The notes: a model not told the origin generated them from the sequence alone. A stretch of DNA of 64,000 bases from Gluconacetobacter dulcium (GCF_014174165.1 NZ_JABEQN010000008.1:62001-126000); one strand, 5' to 3'. Positions 31,596 to 40,386 are shown, numbered from the stretch's first letter. A program made the numbers and translations.

Positions 31596-32564
31596 ATGGC
31601 TCGCTTCGAACTTTCCGATGATGACCGGGCGAACATCGCCAGTGGTGTTCCCTGCGCAGCTCTCCTCGAGCGGCATGGCTACGCCCTCGATCGCAGCGAG
31701 AGCACCCGCAATTGCCTCAAGTATCGTGCGGCCACGGGCTATCCGATCATCGTCAATCACCATGGGCGCGGCTGGTGGGACACCGGGTCCAACGAAAAGG
31801 GCGACGTGTTTGACCTGATCCGCCGCCTGGAACCGGCGCTCAGCTGGCGGGATGCCTGTGCCGAACTGGGAAAGATGATTGGTGTCGAGCCCGAAGGCGC
31901 GGTCTTCGTTCGGGAACGCAAGGCAAAGGGTGGATGCGATGCGCCACCGGCGCCGCGCTGGGAACGGTGCGCGGTGTTGGCGCCAGGTAGTCAGGCGTGG
32001 ACCTATCTGACCGTTGAGCGTGCGCTGCCGGAATGGGTGGTTCGCCGGGCCGTGGCCGCCGGCGTGGTCCGGGACGGGCTGCATGCCGCGTGGTTCTGTC
32101 ACCGTGATGCCCAGGGCCAGATTTGTGGCGCCGAGCTGCGCGGCCCGGAGCGTCATCTCTGCCTGAAGGGTACGGTCAAGACGCTCTTCCGATATATGCC
32201 GGGAGGTGCTCCGGTCGTGCGGCGCCTGGTCGTCACCGAGGCCGCGCTCGACGCACTGTCCTTTGCGGCCCTCGATGGTGGTCGCACGGTGGACACGCTC
32301 TACACGTCCACGGCCGGCGGCATGGGCCCGGAAACCGAGGAGGCCCTCAGGGCGCATCTGCGTGCGATGGCGCGCGAGCCGGGCGCCAGGCTGGTCATTG
32401 CCACCGACAACGACAAAGCCGGCGATCGCTACGCTGCGAGGCTCGCATCCTTGGCGGATGGCGCCGGCGTGCCCTGGACGCGCGAACTGCCGGCATGGGG
32501 CATGAACGACTTCAACGACGTTCTGCGCCGTGTGGTGGCCGAGCGCGCGGCCGCAGCCGCATGA
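31596..32564 (+). CDS. Toprim-domain DUF3991 primase-like protein
   Basis: This 322-residue protein has an N-terminal region resembling DUF3991 (WWDTGSNEKGDVFDLIRRLE, about 65) and a C-terminal Toprim domain with VVTEAALDALSFAAL (about 210) and the acidic ATDNDKAGDRYA (about 268). Such plasmid proteins resemble the catalytic half of primases and may prime complementary strand synthesis of transferred DNA, though they usually lack the zinc finger of DnaG. Start ATG 31596 follows cgaaagggatccga. Its stop overlaps the next start. Confidence 0.8.
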   Translation: MARFELSDDDRANIASGVPCAALLERHGYALDRSESTRNCLKYRAATGYPIIVNHHGRGWWDTGSNEKGDVFDLIRRLEPALSWRDACAELGKMIGVEPEGAVFVRERKAKGGCDAPPAPRWERCAVLAPGSQAWTYLTVERALPEWVVRRAVAAGVVRDGLHAAWFCHRDAQGQICGAELRGPERHLCLKGTVKTLFRYMPGGAPVVRRLVVTEAALDALSFAALDGGRTVDTLYTSTAGGMGPETEEALRAHLRAMAREPGARLVIATDNDKAGDRYAARLASLADGAGVPWTRELPAWGMNDFNDVLRRVVAERAAAAA

Positions 32565-33598
32565 TGATGACTGCACAGGAGTTCGCAGTGTTGCGGGAGC
32601 GTTTCCTTGCACACCCGCGCGCTGCCTCGATCATGAGACGCTGGCCTGGCGGCGAGGCGCAGGCGGTCTGGGTAGCCGTCGAGTGCGAGAACATCGAGAT
32701 CACCGCACGTGGTCTGGTGGTGGGCGGAGACGTCGTCGACGGGGACTGGGACCTCGATGGACGATTCCTTCTGTTCGACATTGATGACGATTCCGCGGGC
32801 GCCTTTTACGCCGTGAATGGTTGGTGTGGCTCCGTAAAGGAGATTGCTCGCCTCGATCCCGATGGCGCAGGCCACGGACCCACGCCCTTTATGAGAGATG
32901 GAGGAATGAACATGGACTCTGAACAAACTCGCCGGGAAATGGACGCACTGTTTCCGGGCCTTGAGCAGAATGAGGCCCTGCAGGCTGCATTTGAGGCGCA
33001 TCCCGGATCGGTGGCCTTTCTGGAGCTTCAGCCGGAACTGGGGCGGACCATTCCCTGGGTGCTGGTCGGGTGCGATGTGAATGGCCGGCAGATCACGGGG
33101 CTGGTCGTCGATGGGATCGTCGTCCGGCACGGTTGGGATCTCCGGGAGGAGTTTGTCCTGTTCAGCGTGGACATCGGACCCACCGGGCGTTTTGTCACCA
33201 TTCCGGGCGGTGAGGCGACCGTGTCGGTCATCGGGACCTCCCCGTCGGCAGTCGGGTTCGGCGAGAGGCCGGACGCATCCGCATTGCTGCGGGAAATGGT
33301 GGAGGCAAGCGCCGCATGGGCGTCGAACGCCGAACTCGTCCGGTCCTGGCACGCATGCGCCGTTCTGCATCGTCTGCCGAGCTATCCTGACTGTTTCGCC
33401 GAGTTCCACAGGGATTGCGAGGTAACGCGTGGACTCGTGATTGGTGGGCATCTCGATCGCGACGGGCAGTGGGACTTCACGCAGGAGGTCCAGGTGATTC
33501 TCCGGTCGGGCGAGACTGTCATGCTCGATCCGACCCAGGCGGACAATATGGAGATCCTCCATGGACATGATGTTGTCATGCCGCCACGGCGGGGTTGA
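32561..33598 (+). CDS. Protein with three internal repeats, 345 aa, unknown function
   Basis: Coupled to the Toprim gene by ATGA overlap at 32561. Three internal segments resemble each other: ITARGLVVGGDVVDGDWDL (about 48), ITGLVVDGIVVRHGWDLREE (about 179) and VTRGLVIGGHLDRDGQWDF (about 291). Each is followed by a strand-rich stretch such as FVLFSVD. The unit of about 115-130 residues has been triplicated or fused. A strong ribosome site (gatggaggaatgaac) precedes an internal ATG at 32911, so a shorter product of the last two units is possible. No known family recognised. Confidence 0.65.
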   Translation: MMMTAQEFAVLRERFLAHPRAASIMRRWPGGEAQAVWVAVECENIEITARGLVVGGDVVDGDWDLDGRFLLFDIDDDSAGAFYAVNGWCGSVKEIARLDPDGAGHGPTPFMRDGGMNMDSEQTRREMDALFPGLEQNEALQAAFEAHPGSVAFLELQPELGRTIPWVLVGCDVNGRQITGLVVDGIVVRHGWDLREEFVLFSVDIGPTGRFVTIPGGEATVSVIGTSPSAVGFGERPDASALLREMVEASAAWASNAELVRSWHACAVLHRLPSYPDCFAEFHRDCEVTRGLVIGGHLDRDGQWDFTQEVQVILRSGETVMLDPTQADNMEILHGHDVVMPPRRG

Positions 33599-33599
33599 G

Positions 33600-35621
33600 A
33601 TGTCGGCGGGTCTGACAGGCGCGCAGAGTGACGCGGCCCGCGCCTCGGGGCCGATCGTGGTGCTGGCCGGCGCCGGAACAGGCAAGACGCGTACGCTCGT
33701 CGCCGGGTTCGTCGACCGCATCATGCGGCGCGGGATGCGGGCGAACCGCATCCTCGCCGTCACATTTACCAACAAGGCTGCCGCGGAGATGAAGTCGCGG
33801 ATTGTCGAAGCTCTCGGGTCCGGTGTTGCGCCGCAGTGGGTTGGGACCTTTCATGCCCATGGCCGTCGGCAGCTTCGGACCGACCCTGACATCGCCGGCC
33901 TGCGGCAAGGCTTCGATGTGTGCGATGCCGAGGACAGCCAGAAGATCGTGCGTCGTTTGCTGGAGAAGGCCTGTGCAGCCGGCGTTTTCGAGGTCGAGGA
34001 TAGTGAGGTCTTCCGCCGCCGGGTAAAATCGATCACGGCACGCATCGCCATGCTGAAGGAGGAACTGATCCTGCCCGACGTGGCGGCCGCCGCGACCGAA
34101 GGGCTTATCGCCAGCCGAAAGCTCGCCGATCCGGACGACATCATGGCCTGGCGCGATGCCGCCGCTGTCTACCCCGCCTACCAGGCGCTTCTCCGGGAAG
34201 CGAATATGGCCGATTTCGCTGATCTGCTGCTGTGGCCGACCATCACCATGCTTCGGGACGAGACATACCGCCGGGATTGGGCCGCGCGCTTTGATGCGGT
34301 GCTCGCGGACGAGTTCCAGGACGTCAACCGGCTCCAGTTCCTTTGGCTGAAGGCGCTGTCGCGTGACCATGGCGAGCTGTTCTGCGTCGGCGACGACGCG
34401 CAGAGCATTTACGGCTGGCGTGGGGCAAATGTCCGCATCATTCGCAACTTCCTCAAGGAATTTCCAACCGGTCGGATGATCGCCCTGGAGGAGAATTTCC
34501 GCTCGACCGGCCACATCCTCTCGGCCGCCAATGCGGTGATTGCCAGGGACCCCAACCGGCTGAAGAAAGAACTCCACACGGCCGCCGGCGACGGGAAGCC
34601 AATCGAGATCGTGTCGTGGTCGGGAAGCGCCGAGGAGGCAAAGGGGATCGCGGCCGAGATCGGGCGACGCGCGCTCGAGGGTGTCCCCTACTCGGATATG
34701 GCGATCCTCTATCGATTCAACTTCCTGTCACGCCTCGTCGAAGAAGAACTGCTCCGGTCGAAAATTCCCTATGAGCTGGTCAACGACACCGCGTTTTGGC
34801 AACGAGCCGTGGTCAAGGACGCGCTCGCGTTGTTGCGTCTTTCCTGCTGCCCGGATGAGCGCCAGTCCGACGAGGCCTTTCGTCGGGTCGTGAACCAGCC
34901 CGCTCGTGGCATCGGTGCGAAGTCGATCGCCCGGCTTGAGCAACTGGCGGACGACGAAGCCGTCTCGCTGTTCCGGGCGGCCGAGATCTGGGCCGGGTCG
35001 GCATCCGGCAAGACCCGGGAACGCCTGCAGGCGTTCCTCTCGTTCATCCGGACGATGGAGGACCGCGCGGAAGCCTCGGAAAACTCCTTGAGCCCCCGTA
35101 TCAGGACCCTGCTTGAGGACAGCGGCTACGCCGATATGCATCGTGCCGCCGGTGAGGACGGACGTGCTGCTCTCGAAAACCTGCACGAACTGCTGGAGCT
35201 CGCTCAGGAGTTCGCCGATGCCCAGGACCTGTTCGACCACGCATCTCTCGGATCCGCCAGTCACGGCGAGGATACCTTCGGCCGCGTCAAACTGATGACG
35301 ATCCATGGCGCCAAGGGGCTGGAGTTCGGGCATGTGTTTCTGATCGGTTGGGAAGACACCGTTTTCCCGTCGCGCAACAACTCAGATCCCGATGAAGAGC
35401 GACGCCTGGCGTATGTGGCCCTGACCCGCGGCCGGCGACAGGTTTCGATATCCTGGTGTGCCTTTCGCAATGGGCGTCCTGCCGAACAGAACTGCTTCGT
35501 GGATGAGCTGCCAGAGGCTGCCAGGCATGAGGGATGGCTGCGTGAGGTCGGTCACAATCGTCGGTTTAGTAGCGGCCGCCGCAGTAGTGCGGCCGAACAG
35601 AATGCGGCACTTGGGTTTTAG
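33600..35621 (+). CDS. UvrD/Rep-type superfamily 1 DNA helicase
   Basis: The 673-residue protein has all expected SF1A motifs: Q-motif region LTGAQSDAARA, Walker A AGAGTGKTRT (about 23-32), VTFTNKAAAEM (Ia), LADEFQDVNRLQ (II), GDDAQSIYGWRGA (III), ENFRSTGHI (IV), and TIHGAKGLEF with VALTRGRRQ (V-VI). It is a 3'-5' helicase candidate for plasmid replication or repair. The ATG at 33600 directly follows the stop of the repeat protein with cggcggggttgag before it. The C-terminal domain is intact. A 17-residue low-complexity tail (SSGRRSSAAEQN) follows. Confidence 0.9.
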   Translation: MSAGLTGAQSDAARASGPIVVLAGAGTGKTRTLVAGFVDRIMRRGMRANRILAVTFTNKAAAEMKSRIVEALGSGVAPQWVGTFHAHGRRQLRTDPDIAGLRQGFDVCDAEDSQKIVRRLLEKACAAGVFEVEDSEVFRRRVKSITARIAMLKEELILPDVAAAATEGLIASRKLADPDDIMAWRDAAAVYPAYQALLREANMADFADLLLWPTITMLRDETYRRDWAARFDAVLADEFQDVNRLQFLWLKALSRDHGELFCVGDDAQSIYGWRGANVRIIRNFLKEFPTGRMIALEENFRSTGHILSAANAVIARDPNRLKKELHTAAGDGKPIEIVSWSGSAEEAKGIAAEIGRRALEGVPYSDMAILYRFNFLSRLVEEELLRSKIPYELVNDTAFWQRAVVKDALALLRLSCCPDERQSDEAFRRVVNQPARGIGAKSIARLEQLADDEAVSLFRAAEIWAGSASGKTRERLQAFLSFIRTMEDRAEASENSLSPRIRTLLEDSGYADMHRAAGEDGRAALENLHELLELAQEFADAQDLFDHASLGSASHGEDTFGRVKLMTIHGAKGLEFGHVFLIGWEDTVFPSRNNSDPDEERRLAYVALTRGRRQVSISWCAFRNGRPAEQNCFVDELPEAARHEGWLREVGHNRRFSSGRRSSAAEQNAALGF

Positions 35622-35653
35622 AATTAGAACTTAAATTACCTAAAATCAGTGGG

Positions 35654-35684
35654 TTGTGCGGAGTTACAAATGAATGCCGCACAA
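35654..35684. promoter_or_regulatory. Inverted repeat downstream of the helicase gene
   Basis: Perfect 8-bp arms ttgtgcgg/ccgcacaa with a 15-bp spacer lie in an AT-rich gap before the next gene group. The spacer contains gagttacaaat, close to the recurring agtcacaaac motif. It could be an operator or a weak terminator. Confidence 0.4.
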
Positions 35685-35692
35685 TCTCACCC

Positions 35693-35815
35693 ATGAGACG
35701 CGATGATTCCCCACCCGATTCGGCCCGGCGGCGGGCCATGTCGTGCATTGGTTGCCCGCGCGGCGGACTGGCCAGATCCCGGATGCTGTTTCCGCTCGCC
35801 CCGATGGTGTCATGA
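35693..35815 (+). CDS. Possible short leader ORF, 40 aa
   Basis: An ATG at 35693 opens a 40-codon frame (MRRDDSPPDSARRRAMSCIG...) whose stop overlaps the next start (ATGA at 35812-35815). The coupling is the only argument for translation; no clear ribosome site is visible, so this is uncertain. Confidence 0.3.
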   Translation: MRRDDSPPDSARRRAMSCIGCPRGGLARSRMLFPLAPMVS

Positions 35816-36348
35816 TGGGGCTGCCGGATCCTCGGCAGGTTGCTGCCCGACCGTATGCCGCGCTCGGTGATGACGAGCGGGTGGCCGTCCATAGCCGAGT
35901 AATGTGTCACGTTCGGCGGGCACTCGATCGCGGCCCTCATGGCTTACTGGAACTCCGCGCCGGCCTTTCCGCCGAGGAGGCGGGTGCCTTCCCGGTCGTT
36001 CTCGCCGACATGGTGAGAGCCGGCGAAATTGCCGCGCTTGGGCACAGTATCTACGTCCGAGTGCCCTGGATGCCCGCAACACGTCCCGTTACGTCGACCC
36101 CCGTGCAGGATCTCGTCCTCGCCGCGCTGACCCGGCATGGAACGCCGGACACTTTGGCCACCTGGCTGGGCCTGACCCAAGAGGCTGTCAAAGCGGCCCT
36201 CGCTGCCCTTGAGCGTGCTGGTCTTGTTCAGGAGAGCTTCGGACGCACGCGCCGGGGACACTGGCGTATCGTGTCGCAACGCATGGCGTCACACATCCGC
36301 CGCGGTGCTCAGGACCGAGTGTTCGCTGACGTGGCTTCTCATGAGTGA
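35812..36348 (+). CDS. Winged-helix-like DNA-binding protein, 178 aa
   Basis: The second half (about 100-160) contains TPVQDLVLAALTRHGTPDTL and GLTQEAVKAALAALERAGLV followed by RRGHWRIV, the helix and wing pattern of MarR/winged-helix domains; a first similar unit may lie at about 40-85 (DERVAVHSRVMCHVRRALDR). It may regulate the operon or bind plasmid DNA. I took ATG 35812 because it overlaps the stop of a short upstream frame; a GTG at 35743 is an alternative. The end overlaps the DUF1173-like gene. Confidence 0.6.
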   Translation: MMGLPDPRQVAARPYAALGDDERVAVHSRVMCHVRRALDRGPHGLLELRAGLSAEEAGAFPVVLADMVRAGEIAALGHSIYVRVPWMPATRPVTSTPVQDLVLAALTRHGTPDTLATWLGLTQEAVKAALAALERAGLVQESFGRTRRGHWRIVSQRMASHIRRGAQDRVFADVASHE

Positions 36349-37684
36349 CTGGGTGACGTTTCCGGACGGCCGCCGAGGACGGCTGGGATGGGCGTGGGAC
36401 GCAGAGCGCGCAGCGTTGTGGCAACGTATGCACTCCAGCGCGCATGGTGATCCCAGACGACCGATCTGCGATTGCGTAGCGGGCGGCCGTCGTCTCGAGC
36501 TCGCTGTGCGCGAACTGATACGTCGCGACGACGGACGTCAGGTCCGACGGTATTGTCTCGCGCGCATGCCCCATGACGGCACGCTCCATCAGGCTGGTTG
36601 CCCCTTTCACGAGACCGATGCGCGGCGAAGCGGGCGATCGGGATATCAGCAGGGCGTGATACGCGAATTGCCGGACGGCCGGTTGAGGATCGCGATTGCC
36701 GGGGGCCTGGAGGTGCGGCAGCCGGCTCCAGAGCCGGTCGCCGCCCAAGGCGCAGAACCAGCGAACGGAGCGGCGCGGCCCCGGCAGGCACGCATGAGCC
36801 TGCTGGGGCTGCTTCACTTGCTATGGGAAGAAGGCGGGCTCAACGCGTGGTCTCCCGAGGATCGCCGGCGCCGTACCTGGTGGCCCACGGTACGTGGAGC
36901 GCTCGATGACGCGGCCGCTGGTATAATTGCCGGACGAGAAGCGCTGTCCAATGTCTTCGCGACAGTGGGCTATCGGGACGCAGATGGACCCCACCTGTTC
37001 GCCAAGGTGGCTCGGCAATGCGGCCAGACTCGACGCATCGTCCTGGTGGGTCTTGTGAATCAAATTACGCGCTATCAGCCGCAGGTTGCAGACGGGCAAC
37101 CTCCACGGCCCCCTCGCCTGCGGGTGGTCTTTGACGGTGTCAGGAACTACGGACTCTATGTCTCGGCTCCGGTCGAAGCGGAGCGCCGGCTTGCGCGCAG
37201 CTTCCCCTGGGCGTGGAAGGCCCTCGGCCAGGATCCGCGGGATCGGGCCATCCGTGTCGTCGCCGTCGTTGCTGCGCGGATCCAGCCCACACGGAGCGGC
37301 ACGCACTTTACAGCGTGGGCGGATGGCATTGCATTAATGGAAACGGCACCGTCTCTCGTGCCGGTTGCAAGTTTCCACGAATTGCGTGTGCTGCAGGCAT
37401 TGCAGCATGAGGGAAGGCGGTTTCGGAAGCCGCTTCGCTACGATGCTGAGCGCCAGGTCGTCCATCCCGATTTCGAATTGCTCGATACCGTTGATCCTCG
37501 CGGGACGCCCATGGAGGTGTTTGGCAGGGACGATGAGGACTACGCGGCCAGGGCGGCCGAGAAGCAGCAATACTACGACGCCGTCTATGGTATCCGCGGG
37601 TGGTGGTCCTGGGATGCTACCCGGGCGGACCACTGGCCACCTTTTCCTCCAGCCTCCCAGCTTGCCGCACGGTCCACAAAATGA
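36341..37684 (+). CDS. DUF1173-like plasmid protein, 447 aa
   Basis: The start at 36341 (MSDWVTFPDGRRGRLGWAWD) overlaps the previous gene by eight bases. The N-terminal part has the DUF1173 pattern: RPICDCVAGGRRLELAV, then YCLARMPHDGTLHQAGCPFH, with cysteines that could bind zinc. DUF1173 proteins are common on alphaproteobacterial conjugative plasmids and have no assigned activity that I know. The C-terminal half has WW/aromatic-rich segments (GIRGWWSWDAT). It is coupled to the following gene (ATGA). Confidence 0.7.
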   Translation: MSDWVTFPDGRRGRLGWAWDAERAALWQRMHSSAHGDPRRPICDCVAGGRRLELAVRELIRRDDGRQVRRYCLARMPHDGTLHQAGCPFHETDARRSGRSGYQQGVIRELPDGRLRIAIAGGLEVRQPAPEPVAAQGAEPANGAARPRQARMSLLGLLHLLWEEGGLNAWSPEDRRRRTWWPTVRGALDDAAAGIIAGREALSNVFATVGYRDADGPHLFAKVARQCGQTRRIVLVGLVNQITRYQPQVADGQPPRPPRLRVVFDGVRNYGLYVSAPVEAERRLARSFPWAWKALGQDPRDRAIRVVAVVAARIQPTRSGTHFTAWADGIALMETAPSLVPVASFHELRVLQALQHEGRRFRKPLRYDAERQVVHPDFELLDTVDPRGTPMEVFGRDDEDYAARAAEKQQYYDAVYGIRGWWSWDATRADHWPPFPPASQLAARSTK

Positions 37685-38130
37685 CGGCACGCGGGTTCGA
37701 AACGGTGGAGAACGATTTGGAGGCAATCGGGTGGGGGCTGCGCCAGGTCTCCCGACGCTCGGGCTTTTCCCGCGCGCGTATCACGCGGCTAAAATCGACC
37801 ACGCTTGACCATGATGGTAGCCCGGCGGAACGTGCATTCCGCCGTTGGATTGCGGATCTCGCCCGCCTGCACCGGAGGTTCTACTCCCCGCTGTCGCCCG
37901 CCGTTCCGGCGCCCGGAAACAGGCCTTGCCTGAACGGCGCCGGCGTGAACCGTGCCTTGATTATCATCGGGTGGTCCGAGCGTTTTCTGGCAGAGAGTCT
38001 GGCCATGCATCGCACAGAATTACGAAGAGTCCTCGAAAACGGCGGAGAGTTGAGCCCGCGGCCGTCGCGCTGGCTCGACGTCCTGTGCGACGGTCACATC
38101 GATCTGCCGCGCCCTGATGTGACGGATTGA
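37681..38130 (+). CDS. HTH-like protein, 149 aa
   Basis: Starts at 37681 inside the stop of the DUF1173-like gene. It contains two similar helical segments: IGWGLRQVSRRSGFSRARIT (about 17) and IGWSERFLAESLAMHRTELR (about 97), each resembling a helix-turn-helix with the W-S-x-x-x-L-A pattern of phage/plasmid regulators. Probable DNA binding, possibly as a two-HTH protein. The GapR-like gene follows after four bases. Confidence 0.6.
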   Translation: MTARGFETVENDLEAIGWGLRQVSRRSGFSRARITRLKSTTLDHDGSPAERAFRRWIADLARLHRRFYSPLSPAVPAPGNRPCLNGAGVNRALIIIGWSERFLAESLAMHRTELRRVLENGGELSPRPSRWLDVLCDGHIDLPRPDVTD

Positions 38131-38134
38131 GACG

Positions 38135-38428
38135 ATGGGAACCCACGGTTCGCAGGAGCGACAAGACTCTGGGTCTGGACGCTTGAGCAATACGGCAGGA
38201 GGTATTGCGGTTGAGCGCCTGAGGTCGATCATTGAACGTGTCGAACGCCTCGAAGAAGAGCGCAAGGCGCTGACAGCGGACATAGGAGATATCTTCGTAG
38301 AGGCGAAGTCAGCAGGCTTCGATGTGAAAGTCGTGCGGCAGATAATCCGTCTTCGAAAGCGGCAACCCGCCGAAGTGGAGGCGGAAGAAACTTTGCTCGC
38401 GATCTATCGGCAAGCCCTGGGGATGTAG
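38135..38428 (+). CDS. GapR-like nucleoid-associated protein (DUF2312)
   Basis: The 97-residue protein contains VERLRSIIERVERLEEERKA and LTADIGDIFVEAKSAGFDVK, VVRQIIRLRKR, the hallmark of GapR/DUF2312, a small alphaproteobacterial protein that binds overtwisted DNA ahead of replication forks and interacts with topoisomerases. A plasmid-borne copy could aid plasmid replication or transfer or interfere with host chromosome organisation. The first 25 residues are a nonconserved polar extension; a later in-frame start is possible. Start ATG 38135. Confidence 0.8.
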   Translation: MGTHGSQERQDSGSGRLSNTAGGIAVERLRSIIERVERLEEERKALTADIGDIFVEAKSAGFDVKVVRQIIRLRKRQPAEVEAEETLLAIYRQALGM

Positions 38429-38430
38429 GG

Positions 38431-38817
38431 ATGGAATATCGGGCCCTCGTAAAGCAACTCACGCCGGCCGTGTCTATCTCCCTGCCGGACGCCGTCGCCC
38501 GCCGCGCTTCACGTCCGCCGCATGGGGGACGCGGACTCGTATGGGCGGCAGCGGCGGCCCTGCTGTGCGATTTGTCCGATGGCTACATTCTTGCGGACCA
38601 GTTTGGGGCACCCGGTCGCTTTGCCCTCTCAATACTTGGGCCGACCCGGCTGGTCCTGCCGCCCTGGATCTGGCTGCTTATCGCTGTTGCCTCCCTCAGT
38701 GCCGGATGGTTCCTCGATCGCGCGCAGCGTGGGCGTGCACGACAGCTGCGTTTGATGGTCAGGGCATTGCGTTTCGGCGCTCTGGGGGTGGGTGCCTTCC
38801 TCCGCCTGGCCAGCTGA
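38431..38817 (+). CDS. Membrane protein, 128 aa
   Basis: Two bases after the GapR-like stop, with taggg before the ATG. Two or three hydrophobic segments are visible (GLVWAAAAALLCDLSDGYIL; PPWIWLLIAVASLSAGWFL; LRFGALGVGAFLRLAS), with Arg-rich loops between them that suggest an inner-membrane protein. Family unknown. Confidence 0.6.
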   Translation: MEYRALVKQLTPAVSISLPDAVARRASRPPHGGRGLVWAAAAALLCDLSDGYILADQFGAPGRFALSILGPTRLVLPPWIWLLIAVASLSAGWFLDRAQRGRARQLRLMVRALRFGALGVGAFLRLAS

Positions 38818-38833
38818 TCGGCGATCGGTTCGG

Positions 38834-38857
38834 AGTCACAAACGATGGGCGTAGCCT
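38834..38857 (+). promoter_or_regulatory. Recurring agtcacaaac motif before the HD-GYP gene
   Basis: agtcacaaacgat followed by TAGCCT lies 6-30 bp before the ATG at 38864. The same 13-mer and downstream TAGCCT with matching spacing occur on the minus strand at 50547-50570; shorter forms occur at 31064 and 53351. It may be a promoter or operator. If TAGCCT is the -10, transcription would start at about the ATG, giving a leaderless mRNA. Confidence 0.45.
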
Positions 38858-38863
38858 GATCCG

Positions 38864-39517
38864 ATGTTAGATTTTCCGCCGCGCCTGTGGACTGGTCTGG
38901 CCAGTGGCCTTCTATTGCCGCGCGGGCTTCTCGTTCATCCGGATCTCGATCCGGATGGTCACGGGGCGAGGGTAGGAATTCTGGCGCGTGCGATAGGGCT
39001 GCCGTTAATGCCAGGTACCCCTGGTGATCGCCTTGAGCTGGCCGGTTGCATGCATGACGTGGGGAAAATATTCGTCCCCCCAGAAATTCTCAACAAGCCC
39101 GGTTCGCTCACGGTGGACGAGCGCACGATCATGAACAGGCATCCGGTGGATGGAGCCTGGTTCCTCAGCGCTGTCCGTCCCGATCTCCACCGAGACGTGC
39201 TCGATGCCGCGCTTTATCACCATGAGGACTTTGACGGGCGCGGCTACCCATGTGGGCTTACGGCCCAGAGGATCCCTCTTGTGGCGCGGATTATTGCCGT
39301 CGCTGACGCCATTGATGCGTTGCTGTCCCCTCGCGTCTATCGGCCAGCCTGGGTTCCAGGACGCGTCCGCCATTACCTCGCCGATCGTAGCGGGACGCGC
39401 CTCGATCCGCTCGTCGTCTCAGTCGCGATCGAGCGGTTCGATACGCTGCTAACGCTGCGCCAGGGGCGCGGGAAACGGCGGGCGAAGCTCATACTTCTTG
39501 CCGAAAGGGAAACATAG
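38864..39517 (+). CDS. HD-GYP domain protein (probable cyclic-di-GMP phosphodiesterase)
   Basis: A 217-residue stand-alone HD-GYP domain: CMHDVGKIFVPPEILNKPGS with HD at 64-65, NRHPVDGAWFL, LYHHEDFDGRGYP with GYP at 126-128, and ARIIAVADAIDAL. HD-GYP enzymes hydrolyse cyclic-di-GMP, lowering the signal that promotes sessile growth. There is no attached sensor or receiver domain and no membrane segment. A plasmid copy could change motility or cellulose/biofilm behaviour of the host. No ribosome site is visible before ATG 38864. Confidence 0.85.
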   Translation: MLDFPPRLWTGLASGLLLPRGLLVHPDLDPDGHGARVGILARAIGLPLMPGTPGDRLELAGCMHDVGKIFVPPEILNKPGSLTVDERTIMNRHPVDGAWFLSAVRPDLHRDVLDAALYHHEDFDGRGYPCGLTAQRIPLVARIIAVADAIDALLSPRVYRPAWVPGRVRHYLADRSGTRLDPLVVSVAIERFDTLLTLRQGRGKRRAKLILLAERET

Positions 39518-39519
39518 TT

Positions 39520-39765
39520 GTGTTGCGAGCCTTCCGGGACTGGCGCTTTCTCCTAGACACGGCCAGCGGCGCGGTAGCCCTCGCGTCGTTTGCGTCCTCT
39601 TGCTGTTTCGCTTTGGCACAATTGTGGCATATCGCGATACCGGCTTATCGGTTCTATTTACTTGCCGGCGCGCCCTACGCCGTCGGCGTCTTCTTCGAGG
39701 CGCGACTGAGATCCAGAAGAAGCGGTGCTATGCCACATGAGAAGGCGCTCAGGCGAGAGAACTGA
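39520..39765 (+). CDS. Small membrane protein, 81 aa
   Basis: A GTG at 39520 follows gaaagggaaacatagtt, right after the HD-GYP stop. Two hydrophobic segments (AVALASFASSCCFALAQLWH and YLLAGAPYAVGVFF) and an Arg-rich C-terminus suggest a small inner-membrane protein, possibly working with the adjacent HD-GYP protein. Function unknown. Confidence 0.55.
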   Translation: MLRAFRDWRFLLDTASGAVALASFASSCCFALAQLWHIAIPAYRFYLLAGAPYAVGVFFEARLRSRRSGAMPHEKALRREN

Positions 39766-39791
39766 CCTGCAGCCACAACTAGCGGTGCGCC

Positions 39792-39834
39792 GCAATGGCG
39801 CGCCCAAGGGCTGGGCGCAAGCGCCCGCCATTGC
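39792..39834 (+). other. GC-rich nested hairpin
   Basis: Outer arms gcaatggcg/cgccattgc (39792-39800, 39826-39834) and an inner gggcgcaagcgccc stem-loop. It precedes the next start by 55 bp, again between genes of the plus-strand block, but lacks a clear purine-rich leader. Confidence 0.5.
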
Positions 39835-39888
39835 CCCGCCCCGCCAGCCGTGCCCGCCGGAATGGGATCAAGAAAAGGAATTGATCCC

Positions 39889-40386
39889 GTGCTAAATAAA
39901 AACTTCAAGATTTCCAGAGTCTTCGTCGGCAGACGATCTGCGCTTCCTGCCGATATGACCGTTCCGCCTATGTCTGTTTCCGTGTTTCCGGGGGACGCGA
40001 TCGCCGATATTCGCGAACGGCTTACAGATGATGTCATCCGAGTCCTGTGCCCGGAGGATTGGCGGGCGCAGAGGTGCGAGCGATGGTGCGGGGTACTCCG
40101 CCCGTGGGTAGAAGCAGCTATTCCCGGGCCGCCGGCAGCGCCTGCCGACCCGGCGGCACCTCCGGCACCGTTGGGGGCGGTGCCATGGCCTCTTGCACCT
40201 GACTCGGAGGCTTACGGTGATCACGCCGGATGGTGGATTGTGGTTGACGCGACCGGAGAGCATGAGCTCAGTGAGGCTTATCCGACACCTGAATTGGCCG
40301 AGTGTGAAGCACAGAAGATAAACGGCGCGGATCCGCACGCCGAATGGTATCGGCATTGGTTCGCCTTCCAGGGAGGCGTGTCATGA
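39889..40386 (+). CDS. Hypothetical protein, 165 aa
   Basis: I chose the GTG at 39889 because aaaaggaattg precedes it; an ATG at 39850 (inside the region after the hairpin) and one at 39955 are alternatives. The central part is Pro/Ala-rich (PGPPAAPADPAAPPAPLGAV) and the C-terminus has an alpha/beta part (HAGWWIVVDATGEHELSEAY). Its stop overlaps the next start. Family unknown. Confidence 0.55.
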   Translation: MLNKNFKISRVFVGRRSALPADMTVPPMSVSVFPGDAIADIRERLTDDVIRVLCPEDWRAQRCERWCGVLRPWVEAAIPGPPAAPADPAAPPAPLGAVPWPLAPDSEAYGDHAGWWIVVDATGEHELSEAYPTPELAECEAQKINGADPHAEWYRHWFAFQGGVS

